Shown here: piece after piece, positions 52,577 through 61,725 of the stretch
How positions within the stretch are numbered: the stretch's first letter is position 1
Layout: each line of letters begins with the position of its first letter
DNA from: Flectobacillus roseus
GTDB lineage: Bacteria > Bacteroidota > Bacteroidia > Cytophagales > Spirosomataceae
Length of the DNA: 64,000 nt
Strand: one strand, 5' to 3'
Assembly: GCF_030056665.1 (NCBI RefSeq)
Contig: NZ_JASHIG010000034.1
Translations under genes and position numbers: made by a program
The notes under the pieces: generated by a model
Told to the model about the DNA's origin: nothing
Database searches by the model: none
Seen by the model: only the letters and a program-made list of their open reading frames with translations

Positions 52577-52663
52577 TTTAAGAGATTTGGTTAATAATGC
52601 GCTATACCGAGTTTTTCAAACTAAATTGAATCTTAGGTACATCCTGCTACATTATATTAATTA

Positions 52664-53041
52664 TTACTTAGTAGCTTTTTTCTTGTTAGCAACTGTCTTA
52701 CGTTTACCCTTACGAGTACGAGAGTTATTCTTAGTTCTTTGACCACGCAAAGGAAGACCTTTACGGTGACGAAGACCACGGTAACAACCAATGTCCATCA
52801 AACGTTTGATGTTCAACTGGATTTCAGAACGAAGTTGACCTTCTGTTTTGAATTCAGCTGCGATGATGTTACGGATGGCACTAGCTTCCTCATCGTTCCA
52901 CTCACCAGCTTTCTTGTCTAAAGAAATACCAGCTTGAGCTAAAATTTTCTGAGCAGTGCTACGACCGATACCGAAGATATAGGTCAAAGCGATTTCGCCT
53001 CTTTTTTTATCGGGAATATCAACCCCTGCAATACGAGCCAT
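52664..53041 (-). CDS. rpsM: 30S ribosomal protein S13
   Basis: A 125-residue S13 located at the head of the 30S subunit and contacting the P-site tRNA: MARIAGVDIPDKKRGEIALTYI in pieces, the GIGRSTAQKIL helix-turn and the C-terminal GQRTKNNSRTRKGKRKTV. The C-terminal lysine-rich tail (ANKKKATK) is slightly longer than in E. coli. Confidence 0.98.
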   Translation of the reverse strand: MARIAGVDIPDKKRGEIALTYIFGIGRSTAQKILAQAGISLDKKAGEWNDEEASAIRNIIAAEFKTEGQLRSEIQLNIKRLMDIGCYRGLRHRKGLPLRGQRTKNNSRTRKGKRKTVANKKKATK

Positions 53042-53114
53042 ATTGTTCTAAAGCTTTTTTAGTTTTTTAGGGAATTTAAGGAAAGTAATTTCGCAACTAC
53101 TGCCTCAAATAGTA

Positions 53115-53231
53115 TTACCCTTGTCTTTGTTTGAACTTTGGATTTTTTTTGTTAATAACGTAAAGTTTACCGTTACGACGGATTACTTTACATTCAGCAC
53201 TACGCTTTTTGATAGACGCTTTAACTTTCAT
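53115..53231 (-). CDS. rpmJ: 50S ribosomal protein L36
   Basis: A 38-residue protein read directly from the ATG at 53231: MKVKASIKKRSAECKV and the ending NPKFKQRQG match L36. Only one cysteine remains (Cys14); the other positions of the zinc ribbon (usually C-x-x-C ... C-x4-H) are changed (Ser11 and Asn27 where the first and third Cys stand, Phe32-Lys for His). This is the C-minus type that does not bind zinc. It lies between infA and rpsM, the usual place. Confidence 0.97.
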   Translation of the reverse strand: MKVKASIKKRSAECKVIRRNGKLYVINKKNPKFKQRQG

Positions 53232-53321
53232 TGTAGTATTGTCTTATAAGTTGTCAATTCATTCTGACAGTGCCAAAGTATTAGCTTTTGCAAACTGCCC
53301 AGCTAACTAACAACTGTCTTT

Positions 53322-53540
53322 TTATTTGTAACGATACACGATTCTTGCTTTTGACAAGTCGTAAGGTGACATTTCTAGTTTCACCTTATCTCCTGGTAAA
53401 ATTTTAATGTAATTCATTCTCATTTTACCAGAAATATGGGCAATCACTTGATGGGTATTCTCAAGCTCTACTCTAAACATAGCGTTAGAAAGTGCTTCAA
53501 TGATTATACCATCGACTTCAATGGATGATTGTTTTGCCAT
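53322..53540 (-). CDS. infA: translation initiation factor IF-1
   Basis: A 72-residue S1-type OB-fold protein that blocks the A site during initiation: MAKQSSIEVDGIIIEALSNAMF in pieces, ENTHQVIAHISGKMRMNYIKILPGD and the ending LSKARIVYRYK. The length is exact. It lies 85 nt downstream of map. Confidence 0.99.
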   Translation of the reverse strand: MAKQSSIEVDGIIIEALSNAMFRVELENTHQVIAHISGKMRMNYIKILPGDKVKLEMSPYDLSKARIVYRYK

Positions 53541-53625
53541 AAATTTGTTTTATTTGTTAGTCGTAATTCGCGTGATAAATGAATTTGTACGAGTCAACGA
53601 TTAACAACTACTTTCAAAGAGTTTT

Positions 53626-54432
53626 TTAGATTTCAGCTAAATATTCGTTACTTTTCAAAACATCTTCGATGTACTCAAAGGTCGTTAATATACTTGCTTG
53701 ATCTTTGCTCACAGCAACTGTATGTTCAAAATGTGCTGAAGGCTTACGATCTTGGGTTCTTATAGTCCAATAATCGTTTTCTTGATGAATTGCTCTCTTT
53801 CCTAGATTAATCATGGGTTCAATTGCAATCACCATTCCTTCTTTAAGCTTGGGACCATCGCCTCTTCTTCCGTAGTTGGCTACTTCTGGGCCTTCATGAA
53901 GTGATTTACCTACACCATGGCCAACAAGTTCTCGCACAACTGTAAATCCTGCTTTCTCGCAATATGACTGAATAGCAAATCCAATATCCCCAATTCTTTT
54001 GCCAGCTACAGCGTGTGAAATACCTAAGTATAACGATTCTTTAGTGACACGTAAGAGTTGAAGCGTTTCTTCTTTGACATTGCCTACTGCATAAGTATAT
54101 GCACTGTCTGCGTGAAAGCCATTCTTATAAACTCCGCAATCAATCGAAATAATGTCTCCGTCCTTTAGTTCGTAATTATTAGGAATCCCATGCACGACAA
54201 CGTCATTAACCGAAATGCACAAAGATGCAGGGTATTTATGACCACCTACATTATAATTAAGAAACGAAGGATGAGCTTCATTATCTTTAATGTATTCGTA
54301 GGCTACTTTATCGAGTTCTTTAGTAGTAATGCCGGGTTTGATAACCTTAGCTACTTCAGCGTGAGTTTTCCCAAGAATAACACCGTTAGTACGGATAATT
54401 TCTAACTCTGAAGATGTTTTTAAATAAATCAT
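53626..54432 (-). CDS. map: methionine aminopeptidase, type I
   Basis: A 268-residue metalloprotease that removes the initiator methionine. The metal ligands are all seen: the two Asp in SIDCGVYKNGFHADSAYT, the His in LVGHGVGKSLHEGP, the Glu in AIEPMINLG and the Glu in HFEHTVAVS. It follows secY by 6 nt, the conserved spc-operon position, and its start codon lies just past the secY stop. Confidence 0.98.
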   Translation of the reverse strand: MIYLKTSSELEIIRTNGVILGKTHAEVAKVIKPGITTKELDKVAYEYIKDNEAHPSFLNYNVGGHKYPASLCISVNDVVVHGIPNNYELKDGDIISIDCGVYKNGFHADSAYTYAVGNVKEETLQLLRVTKESLYLGISHAVAGKRIGDIGFAIQSYCEKAGFTVVRELVGHGVGKSLHEGPEVANYGRRGDGPKLKEGMVIAIEPMINLGKRAIHQENDYWTIRTQDRKPSAHFEHTVAVSKDQASILTTFEYIEDVLKSNEYLAEI

Positions 54433-54438
54433 CTGATA

Positions 54439-55758
54439 TTACTGAGCGATTGCTTCAGTTCTACCTTTTACACGACCCGACTGCATCAACCCTTCATATT
54501 TACGCATCAAAAGATAACTTTCAATTTGTTGAAGAGTATCAAGCACAACACCAACCAAAATCAAAAGAGAAGTACCTCCGAAGAAAGAAGCAAAACCACG
54601 AGTGATTCCGAAGATGCTTGCAACTGCTGGTAAAATCGCAATGATTGCCAACATAAATGCACCAGGGAGCGTAATTCTATCAAGAATATCAGCAATGAAA
54701 GTTGAAGTAGCTTCTCCTGGTTTAACACCCGGAACAAAACCACCACCACGTTTCATATCATCTGAAATTTGTGTTGGGTTGATAGAAATAGCAGTGTAAA
54801 AGAATGTAAATACAATAATTAAAAATGCAAATAACAAATTGTACTGCCAAGTAGTAAAGTCACCAAACGCTTGAGCGATTGATTGAGCTACTTCGCTCTT
54901 ATCAGCTAATGATTGAGCAACAAGACCAGGTACAAACATCAATGCTTGAGCAAAAATGATAGGCATTACACCAGCAGCATTCAACTTAAGAGGAATATAC
55001 TGACGTTCGCCACTCATTGAAACTCTATTTCCTACCACTTGCTTCGCGTATTGTACTGGGATACGACGTACAGCTTGAGTTACCATCACAGCGCCCATTA
55101 CTACAAAGAACAAGGCTACAACCTCGATAATGAATAATAAAGCACCAGACATACCTCTTGATTGAGCTTCACCTAATAAAGAAGCTGGAAAACGAGATAC
55201 AATACCAATCATAATAAGCATTGAAATACCGTTACCAATACCTTTGTCAGTGATTTTCTCACCAAGCCACATACAGAACATAGTTCCAGCAACCAAGATG
55301 ATTACTGAGTACAAACGGAATGACCAAGGAGAAACTAGAATAGCTTCAGCAGGGATAGTTACTTGCAAATATGTAAAGGCTTGTGCAGCTGTCACAAAAA
55401 TTGTTAGAACACGAGTGATTTGGTTTAACTTTTTGCGACCAGACTCACCATCCTTCTGCATCTTTTGGAAATATGGCAATGCAATTGTAAGAAGTTGGAT
55501 TGCAATAGAAGCAGAGATATATGGCATGATGCCTAAGGCAAAAATAGAGGCGTTATTAAACGCTCCACCTGAGAACATATTCAACAAACCTAATAAACCG
55601 CCTTCACCCTTCTGCGCTAACTTCGTGGCATCTACACCTGGTAAAACAACGTAAGATCCAAGGCGAAAAAAGGTGATAAACAACAGGGTGTTAAGAATAC
55701 GAGTTCTTAACTCCTCTATTGAGATAATGTTTTTGATAGTGCTAATAAACTTGTTCAT
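54439..55758 (-). CDS. secY: preprotein translocase subunit SecY
   Basis: A 439-residue channel subunit of the Sec translocon with ten membrane helices: LLFITFFRLGSYVVLPG opens helix 1, and typical segments GGLLGLLNMFSGGAF, ALGIMPYISASIAIQLL, GNGISMLIMIGIVSRFP and NPTQISDDMKRGGGFVPGVKPG (pieces) are present. It lies between rplO and map, as in other bacteria; length is normal. Confidence 0.98.
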   Translation of the reverse strand: MNKFISTIKNIISIEELRTRILNTLLFITFFRLGSYVVLPGVDATKLAQKGEGGLLGLLNMFSGGAFNNASIFALGIMPYISASIAIQLLTIALPYFQKMQKDGESGRKKLNQITRVLTIFVTAAQAFTYLQVTIPAEAILVSPWSFRLYSVIILVAGTMFCMWLGEKITDKGIGNGISMLIMIGIVSRFPASLLGEAQSRGMSGALLFIIEVVALFFVVMGAVMVTQAVRRIPVQYAKQVVGNRVSMSGERQYIPLKLNAAGVMPIIFAQALMFVPGLVAQSLADKSEVAQSIAQAFGDFTTWQYNLLFAFLIIVFTFFYTAISINPTQISDDMKRGGGFVPGVKPGEATSTFIADILDRITLPGAFMLAIIAILPAVASIFGITRGFASFFGGTSLLILVGVVLDTLQQIESYLLMRKYEGLMQSGRVKGRTEAIAQ

Positions 55759-55892
55759 GCTATCTGTTTAAGTAATCGTTATAGAATATAACTCGAAAGA
55801 TGTTCAACTTTTTCGTTATTTACAAATCCGTTGCCAGATTTTACAATGATTACTCAATTATTTCTGTTGTCTATCGATTTTTCAATTGAAAA

Positions 55893-56339
55893 TTAAGCTA
55901 CAACTGCCTTACCTCCTGCAGCTTCAATAGCAGCTTTAGCAGAAGCAGAGAAACCTTTAACCTGTACCTCTACAGCAGACTTGATTTCGCCACGTGACAA
56001 GATTTTCACCAAGTCATTTTTAGAAACCAAACCATTTTGGTACAATACATCGTGAGTGATTACAGTTACACCAGTAGTGTCAACCAAAGCTTGAAGTGTA
56101 TCCAAGTTGATTGCTTTGTATTCAACACGGTTAATATTTTTAAAGCCGAATTTAGGAATACGACGTTGAAGAGGCATTTGACCACCTTCAAAACCAGATT
56201 TACGAGAGTAACCTGAACGTGATTGAGCACCTTTGTGACCACGAGCAGAAGTACCACCTAAACCAGAACCTGCACCACGACCAACTCTTTTTCTTACCTT
56301 AGTAGAGCCCACTGCGGGCTTTAATGACGATAAATTCAT
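55893..56339 (-). CDS. rplO: 50S ribosomal protein L15
   Basis: A 148-residue L15 from the ATG at 56339 (MNLSSLKPAVGST). The Gly/Arg-rich N-terminal extension that threads into the 50S (RVGRGAGSGLGGTSARGHKG, QSRSGYSRKSGFEGGQMPL) and the C-terminal VKGFSASAKAAIEAAGG are canonical. The in-frame start further upstream is rejected because it translates the spacer. Confidence 0.98.
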   Translation of the reverse strand: MNLSSLKPAVGSTKVRKRVGRGAGSGLGGTSARGHKGAQSRSGYSRKSGFEGGQMPLQRRIPKFGFKNINRVEYKAINLDTLQALVDTTGVTVITHDVLYQNGLVSKNDLVKILSRGEIKSAVEVQVKGFSASAKAAIEAAGGKAVVA

Positions 56340-56415
56340 TTTTTTTGAAATTAAATAATTGCTAAACGCCATCTCACCGTGAGATGACTCGCTTAATCAA
56401 ACCTAGTGGTTTAGA

Positions 56416-56595
56416 TTAAAGATTTTCAACTACAATCAAGTGTTGAACCGCACGAATCATACCTGCGATAGCTGGGTTCAAATCTTTCTCTACGCTTTTG
56501 TTCAATTTACCCAAACCTAAAGCTTGAATAGTACGTTTTTGAACTTCTGGACGTTTGATTGTACTCTTAACTTGAGTAATTTTTACCTTTGACAT
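56416..56595 (-). CDS. rpmD: 50S ribosomal protein L30
   Basis: A 59-residue L30 from the ATG at 56595: MSKVKITQVKSTIKRPEVQK, IQALGLGKLNKSVE and the terminal AVQHLIVVEN fit the family. It sits between rpsE and rplO; the 76-nt spacer to rplO holds a short CATCTCA/TGAGATG hairpin (56370-56386). Confidence 0.97.
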   Translation of the reverse strand: MSKVKITQVKSTIKRPEVQKRTIQALGLGKLNKSVEKDLNPAIAGMIRAVQHLIVVENL

Positions 56596-56668
56596 GGTCT
56601 TATATTTTGGAGTCTCAGTATAGGGCTTGAAGTGATACGACAAACCCTATAGCATCAACTAAAATAAA

Positions 56669-57187
56669 TTATCCGTTAAATACTTTTGCTAAAGATACTC
56701 CTCTTTGGAAGGCTACTGTATGAGGGTTTCTCATTTTAACTAGCGCATCAACTGTTGCTTTAACCACGTTGTGTGGGTTTGAAGAACCTTTTGATTTAGC
56801 CAATACGTCATGAACACCGGCAGCTTCTAATACGGCACGCATCGCACCACCTGCAATTACCCCAGTACCTGGAGCTGCTGGCTTCAACAATACGAAACCT
56901 CCTGAGAACTTACCGATTTGTTCGTGAGGTACAGTTGCTTTCAAAAGAGCAACTTGGAATAAGTTTTTCTTAGCGTCTTCGATACCTTTAGAGATAGCGT
57001 CAGTTACTTCGTTTGCTTTACCCAAACCAAAGCCAACTACACCTTTGCCATCACCAACAACTACGATCGCAGAGAAGCTGAAACGACGTCCACCTTTTAC
57101 TACTTTCGCTACGCGGTTGATAGCAACAACTCTTTCTTTTAGTTCGCCTTCGTTAACCTTGATAGGTTTTGATATTAATTGCGACAT
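56669..57187 (-). CDS. rpsE: 30S ribosomal protein S5
   Basis: A 172-residue S5 that helps hold translation fidelity and mRNA unwinding at the 30S entry: ELKERVVAINRVAKVVKGGRRF (in pieces), VVVGDGKGVVGFGLGKANEV, APGTGVIAGGAMRAVLEAAGV and SSNPHNVVKATVDAL. The order rplR-rpsE-rpmD is as usual. The spacer from rplR is 114 nt and contains a palindrome and the low-complexity repeat described in the findings. Confidence 0.98.
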   Translation of the reverse strand: MSQLISKPIKVNEGELKERVVAINRVAKVVKGGRRFSFSAIVVVGDGKGVVGFGLGKANEVTDAISKGIEDAKKNLFQVALLKATVPHEQIGKFSGGFVLLKPAAPGTGVIAGGAMRAVLEAAGVHDVLAKSKGSSNPHNVVKATVDALVKMRNPHTVAFQRGVSLAKVFNG

Positions 57188-57301
57188 TTTTTTCTAATTT
57201 GAAAATTGTTGAATTTGAAAATTTGAAATCTGTGCTTTAACATCAAAAACTTTCATTTTGGAACGGCGGATATCCGCATTGCACAAATTCAAATTGACTA
57301 A

Positions 57302-57649
57302 TTAAAATTTAAGACCTCCTTCTCTTGCACCTTCAGCAACTGCTTTAACACGACCATGGTACAAGTAACCGTTACGGTCAAAAACAACTGTTGAAACACC
57401 TGCAGCCAAAGCTTTCTCTGCAATTTTAGCACCTACTAATTTTGCACTTTCAACATTACCATTCTTCAAACCTAATTCCTTAGATGAAGCAGCAGCCAAT
57501 GTAGAGCCTTTAGTATCGTCGATCAACTGAGCATAGATACCCGAGTTTGAACGGAATACTGACAATCTTGGCTTTTCAGCTGTACCAGAGATTTTAGCTC
57601 TGATAGACAACTTAATACGAAGTCTTCTTGATTCTTTTTGCGAAGCCAT
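57302..57649 (-). CDS. rplR: 50S ribosomal protein L18
   Basis: A 115-residue L18 that binds 5S rRNA: RRLRIKLSIRAKISGTAEKPRLSVFRSN (in pieces), IYAQLIDDTKGSTLAAASS and VVFDRNGYLYHGRVKAVAEGAREGGL are canonical. Lies 45 nt after rplF. Confidence 0.98.
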   Translation of the reverse strand: MASQKESRRLRIKLSIRAKISGTAEKPRLSVFRSNSGIYAQLIDDTKGSTLAAASSKELGLKNGNVESAKLVGAKIAEKALAAGVSTVVFDRNGYLYHGRVKAVAEGAREGGLKF

Positions 57650-57694
57650 TAATTTATATAGTTTTGTGGATTACCGACCCACGATGATTAAATT

Positions 57695-58249
57695 CTATTT
57701 CTTACCACCAGCTTTACCAGCTTTTCTACGAATTTGCTCACCAACGAAGCGAATACCTTTACCTTTGTAAGGCTCAACTTTACGTAGAGAACGAATCTTA
57801 GCTGAAACTTGGCCAATTAATTCTTTGTCGATACCTTCTAAAGTAACCTTAGGGTTTTGACCTTTTTCCATTGCAGTTGTAACTTTCAACTCAGCTGGAA
57901 TTTGCATGAAGATTGCGTGAGAGTAACCCAACGCTAATTCAAGAAGGTTTCCTTGGTTAGAAGCTTTGTAACCTACACCAACGATTTCCATTTCTTTTTT
58001 GAAACCATCGTTTACGCCAACAACCATGTTGTTAATTAAAGCGCGGTATAAACCGTGAAGAGCTTTGTGACGTTTTTGATCTGTAGGACGTTGTACACGT
58101 AATTCGCTTCCTTCGATTTCTACAGTAATATCTGGATCGATAGAGCGAGTAAGAGTACCTTTTGCGCCTTTTACTGTTACTGTGCTTTTTTCAACTGTTA
58201 CAGTAACACCGGCAGGAAGTGTGATAACTTTATTACCAACGCGTGACAT
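57695..58249 (-). CDS. rplF: 50S ribosomal protein L6
   Basis: A 184-residue L6 near the factor-binding site: MSRVGNKVITLPAGVTV, TVKGAKGTLTRS, VGVGYKASNQGNLLELALGYSH (in pieces) and the C-terminal EPYKGKGIRFVGEQIRRKAGK. It carries the conserved end motif and a normal length, 105 nt downstream of rpsH. Confidence 0.98.
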   Translation of the reverse strand: MSRVGNKVITLPAGVTVTVEKSTVTVKGAKGTLTRSIDPDITVEIEGSELRVQRPTDQKRHKALHGLYRALINNMVVGVNDGFKKEMEIVGVGYKASNQGNLLELALGYSHAIFMQIPAELKVTTAMEKGQNPKVTLEGIDKELIGQVSAKIRSLRKVEPYKGKGIRFVGEQIRRKAGKAGGKK

Positions 58250-58354
58250 GACTTGTGTGTTTTTGCTTAAATGAAGGAGAAACTCCTCTTTCAGCGTTAT
58301 TTGAAAATAAGTTAGGGAACAAACCTGTATAAGACTTATTCCCCAAATGTAAGA

Positions 58355-58750
58355 TTAGTATACGTAGCAAAGAACTTCACCACCCACATTAAGTGTGCGA
58401 GCTTCTTTGTCAGTAATAACACCTTTTGATGTTGAAAGGATAGCTACACCTAAACCATTCAATACGCGAGGCAATTCATCTGCTCCTTTGTATTTACGTA
58501 AACCTGGTTTAGAAATTCTCTCCAATTTAACGATTGCTGGTTGTTTAGTAACTGGGTTGTATTTCAAAGCGATTTTGATTGTACCCTGTACTGATGAATC
58601 GTCAAACTTGTAGTTTTGAATGTATCCTTTATCAAAAAGCACTTTAGTGATTTCCTTTTTGATGTTAGAAGCAGGAATTTCAACGATTCTGTGACGTGCC
58701 TTGATGGCATTTCTCAATCGTGTTAAGTAGTCTGCTATTGGATCTGTCAT
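58355..58750 (-). CDS. rpsH: 30S ribosomal protein S8
   Basis: A 131-residue primary 16S rRNA-binding protein: MTDPIADYLTRLRNAIKARH, KKEITKVLFDKGYIQNY, ISKPGLRKYKGADELPRVLNGLG in pieces, and the family signature AILSTSKGVITDKEARTLNVGGEVLCYVY in pieces at the end. In E. coli S8 represses the spc operon; whether that holds here is unknown. Confidence 0.98.
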   Translation of the reverse strand: MTDPIADYLTRLRNAIKARHRIVEIPASNIKKEITKVLFDKGYIQNYKFDDSSVQGTIKIALKYNPVTKQPAIVKLERISKPGLRKYKGADELPRVLNGLGVAILSTSKGVITDKEARTLNVGGEVLCYVY

Positions 58751-58878
58751 TGTTTTCGATATTTGAAACGAACTTTTCTTTGGGAAAAGGCTCGCAAAAT
58801 TACGGAATTGGATTTAAAAAAACAACCATAAGTGGCTGATTTTAATAAAGATTACGACAAATTTTTATCGTAAGAGTA

Positions 58879-59148
58879 TTACCAGCTTGATTTTGTCACA
58901 CCTGGAATCAATCCTGCTGAAGCCATTTCACGGAAAGTCACACGGTTGATGCCGAATTTACGCATATAACCTCTTGGACGTCCTGTAAGCTTACAACGGT
59001 TGTGCAAACGTACTGGTGAAGCGTTTTTAGGCAATTTATCCAAACCTAAGTAGTCGCCAGCAGCTTTTAAAGCAGCACGCTTAGCAGCGTATTTAGCAAC
59101 TGTTGCTTCTTTTTTTCTTTCTCTTGCTTTAACTGATTCTTTTGCCAT
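58879..59148 (-). CDS. rpsN: 30S ribosomal protein S14, zinc-free type
   Basis: An 89-residue S14. The body VRLHNRCKLTGRPRGYMRKFGINRVTFREMASAGLIPGVTKSSW (read in pieces) is canonical, and no CxxC pair is present, so it is the long zinc-independent form. The spacers on both sides are long: 128 nt to rpsH and 98 nt from rplE, the latter holding GTTATTCGTTATCCGT-type repeats. Confidence 0.98.
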   Translation of the reverse strand: MAKESVKARERKKEATVAKYAAKRAALKAAGDYLGLDKLPKNASPVRLHNRCKLTGRPRGYMRKFGINRVTFREMASAGLIPGVTKSSW

Positions 59149-59246
59149 GTTGGTTGAATCTTTTTATCAGTTGTCTGTTATCTGTTATTCGTTATCCGTA
59201 TGGCGTTTCCGAAGTCGGGACGACGAATAACGGATAACATAATTTA

Positions 59247-59804
59247 TTACTTCTTCGAATTAGCGAAAGGCATACCCATTTGTTGTAACAAAGCGTAAGC
59301 TTCAGCATCTGTATTTGCAGTCGTAACGAAAGTGATATCCATACCAGAAATTTTGCTCACTTTGTCGATAGAAATCTCTGGGAAGATGATTTGTTCTTTC
59401 ACACCCAAAGTATAGTTACCACGACCATCGAAACCTTTGTCTGAGATACCTTTGAAGTCACGTACACGTGGAAGAGCCACTGTCGTCAAACGATCAAGGA
59501 ATTCGTACATTTTATCTCCTCTCAAAGTTACTTTCACACCGATTGGCATGTTTTCACGTAACTTAAAGTTTGAGATAGCTTTTTTAGACATTGTAGCTAC
59601 TGCTTTTTGACCAGCAATAAGAGTTAGTTCTTCAACACCTGTGTCGATTAATTTCTTGTCAGCTACAGCAGCACCGATACCTTTGTTGATTACAATTTTA
59701 GTAATCTTAGGAACTTGCATTACTGATTTGAATTGAAATTTCTCTTTTAGAGCAGGAACGATTTCGCTAACGTATTTGTCCTTTAATCTTGTTGTAGTTG
59801 CCAT
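59247..59804 (-). CDS. rplE: 50S ribosomal protein L5
   Basis: A 185-residue 5S rRNA-binding protein: QVPKITKIVINKGIGAAVADKK (in pieces), TLIAGQKAVATMSKKAISNFKLRENMPIGVKVTLRG in pieces, LPRVRDFKGIS and DGRGNYTLGVKEQIIFPEI. Length is normal. It lies 71 nt after rplX. Confidence 0.98.
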   Translation of the reverse strand: MATTTRLKDKYVSEIVPALKEKFQFKSVMQVPKITKIVINKGIGAAVADKKLIDTGVEELTLIAGQKAVATMSKKAISNFKLRENMPIGVKVTLRGDKMYEFLDRLTTVALPRVRDFKGISDKGFDGRGNYTLGVKEQIIFPEISIDKVSKISGMDITFVTTANTDAEAYALLQQMGMPFANSKK

Positions 59805-59875
59805 TATTATGAAAACTTTATGTGGATTTCCGACCCACTTTTCACGGTATCAAAAGACACCGCTTCATTGAATTA

Positions 59876-60208
59876 TTAGATAAATTTACCTGTTGCTTTA
59901 GAATATCTTTGCAACTTACCATTCTCGTTCAATTTACGACCTGTACGAACAGCTTTACCGTTCTCAGAAACTGCAATATTAGAGATATGGATAGTACCTT
60001 CTGTTTTAACGATACCACCTTGAGGGTTAGCAGCGCTAGGCTTAACGTGTTTTGTGATAAAGTTTACGCCTTCTACGATAGCACGTTGTTTATCAATCAA
60101 AACTTTTTTAACTACGCCTGTTTGACCCTTAGCGTTCCCAGCGATAACCACAACAGTATCACCAGTTTTGATGTGCAACTTTGGTTGCTTATTAAACTTT
60201 CTTTCCAT
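59876..60208 (-). CDS. rplX: 50S ribosomal protein L24
   Basis: A 110-residue assembly-initiator protein with the KOW motif TGDTVVVIAGNAKGQTGVVKKVL (in pieces) near the N-terminus, GVNFITKHVKP and GGIVKTEGTIHISNIAV. Lies 18 nt after rplN. Confidence 0.98.
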   Translation of the reverse strand: MERKFNKQPKLHIKTGDTVVVIAGNAKGQTGVVKKVLIDKQRAIVEGVNFITKHVKPSAANPQGGIVKTEGTIHISNIAVSENGKAVRTGRKLNENGKLQRYSKATGKFI

Positions 60209-60226
60209 GATGATTACAAATTATGA

Positions 60227-60595
60227 TTAAAGTACTTCTGGAGCTAATGAAACAATTTTCATGAAACCTGCGTCACGCAATTCACGTGCAACTGGTCCAA
60301 AAATACGAGTACCACGTGGCTCGTCATTGTTGTTTAAAAGAACTGCTGCATTGTCTTCGAAACGGATATATGATCCATCCTTACGACGAATTTCTTTTTT
60401 AGTTCTTACAACTACGGCTTTAGAAACCGTACCTTTCTTCATGTTTGATGACGACAAAGCAGACTTCACTGTTACTACAATTTTGTCACCAATAGAAGCA
60501 TATCTTTTTCCTGTACCGCCCAACACGCGGATAACCAGTACCTCTTTTGCACCTGAGTTATCAGCAACGCCGAGTCTTGATTCTTGCTGTACCAT
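60227..60595 (-). CDS. rplN: 50S ribosomal protein L14
   Basis: A 122-residue protein at the subunit interface: MVQQESRLGVADNSGAKEVLVIRVLGG in pieces, KAVVVRTKKEIRRKDGSYIRF, and the ending IFGPVARELRDAGFMKIVSLAPEVL in pieces. Exact family length. Confidence 0.99.
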   Translation of the reverse strand: MVQQESRLGVADNSGAKEVLVIRVLGGTGKRYASIGDKIVVTVKSALSSSNMKKGTVSKAVVVRTKKEIRRKDGSYIRFEDNAAVLLNNNDEPRGTRIFGPVARELRDAGFMKIVSLAPEVL

Positions 60596-60701
60596 TGTTT
60601 GTTTGGTATATTAAAGATTGCGAAAAAATTAAATTTAACGATACACCACTAACTATATAGATAAGTGATGTTGAACGTCGGATAAAAACTGGAGTAGTGA
60701 A

Positions 60702-60956
60702 TTATTTCGCTTTCTCGATAATTTCAACTAATCTCCAACGCTTGTTCTTTGACAAAGGACGGGTTTCCATTACCTTCACTGTGTCACCGATTCCACATTC
60801 GTTACTTTCATCGTGAGCCATCAATTTGGAAGTTTTCAACATAAACTTACCATAAAGAGGGTGCTTAACTTTTCTGTCTACGGCGACGGTGATAGATTTA
60901 TCCATCTTGTTGCTCACCACACGCCCAATCCTTACTTTTCTTAGATTTCTTTCCAT
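60702..60956 (-). CDS. rpsQ: 30S ribosomal protein S17
   Basis: An 84-residue OB-fold protein that binds 16S rRNA: RKVRIGRVVSNKMDKSITVAVDRKVKHPLYGKF in pieces, DESNECGIGDTVKVMETRPLSKNKRWRLVEI in pieces. It is followed by rplN after a 106-nt spacer. Confidence 0.98.
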   Translation of the reverse strand: MERNLRKVRIGRVVSNKMDKSITVAVDRKVKHPLYGKFMLKTSKLMAHDESNECGIGDTVKVMETRPLSKNKRWRLVEIIEKAK

Positions 60957-61041
60957 CGTTGGATTTGGTTGTTTTAGATTGACCTCAAGCGGTATGTTGA
61001 TGAGGTCTGTTCAGTTAAAATAAAATGATAGGAAATTCCTA

Positions 61042-61230
61042 TTATTTAGAAGCTGCTGTGATAGCAGTTTCCAAACGAGCGATCAATTTGCGAGATTCAC
61101 GCAAGCGCAAAGGGTTCTCGATTGGAGAAATAGCGTGAGCAAACTTCAAACGTGCCAAGGCATCTTTTTCTGAAGCTAGAGTTGCTTTCAACTCATCTAG
61201 GCTCAATTTTTGGATTTCTGCGTTCTTCAT
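61042..61230 (-). CDS. rpmC: 50S ribosomal protein L29
   Basis: A 62-residue two-helix protein from the ATG at 61230 (MKNAEIQKLSLDELKATL); an ATG five codons further upstream (61245) is an alternative. The family motif LARLKFAHAISPIENPLRLRESRKLIARLET is read in pieces. It sits at the peptide exit tunnel. It lies between rplP and rpsQ, as is usual. Confidence 0.97.
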   Translation of the reverse strand: MKNAEIQKLSLDELKATLASEKDALARLKFAHAISPIENPLRLRESRKLIARLETAITAASK

Positions 61231-61286
61231 TATTTTATCAGTCATGGAGTCGTTAGAAGTTTTAAGGCTTCCAACGACATGATATA

Positions 61287-61706
61287 CTATTCTTGATAAT
61301 CTCTACGAACTACGAATTTAGTACGAAGTGGCAATTTTTGAGCCGCCAAACGAAGTGACTCTTGTGCCAATTCCAAAGGTACCCCAGCAGATTCGAATAA
61401 GATAGTTCCTGGTTTGATATTAGCTACCCAGTATTCTGGAGCACCTTTACCTTTACCCATACGAACTTCGGCTGGTTTCTTAGTGATTGGTTTGTCAGGG
61501 AAGATACGAATCCAAACCTGACCTTCACGTTTCATTGCACGAGTTACTGAGATACGAGCTGCTTCGATCTGACGAGCAGTGATACGTCCTGGCTCCAGAG
61601 CTTTGATAGCGAATGTACCGAAGTCAATTTCATGACCGCGAGTAGCCAAACCTTTCACTCTACCCTTCTGTTGCTTACGGAACTTGGTTCTTCTTGGTTG
61701 TAACAT
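61287..61706 (-). CDS. rplP: 50S ribosomal protein L16
   Basis: A 139-residue protein near the A site: MLQPRRTKFRKQQKGRVKG, DFGTFAIKALEPGRITARQIEAARI in pieces, VWIRIFPDKPITKKPAEVRMGKGKGAPEYWVA in pieces. The upstream spacer (61726-61790) carries an imperfect TTTAAGTCG/CGACTTTAAA inverted repeat. Confidence 0.99.
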   Translation of the reverse strand: MLQPRRTKFRKQQKGRVKGLATRGHEIDFGTFAIKALEPGRITARQIEAARISVTRAMKREGQVWIRIFPDKPITKKPAEVRMGKGKGAPEYWVANIKPGTILFESAGVPLELAQESLRLAAQKLPLRTKFVVRRDYQE

Positions 61707-61725
61707 TGTCTTATGAAGTCTTGCA

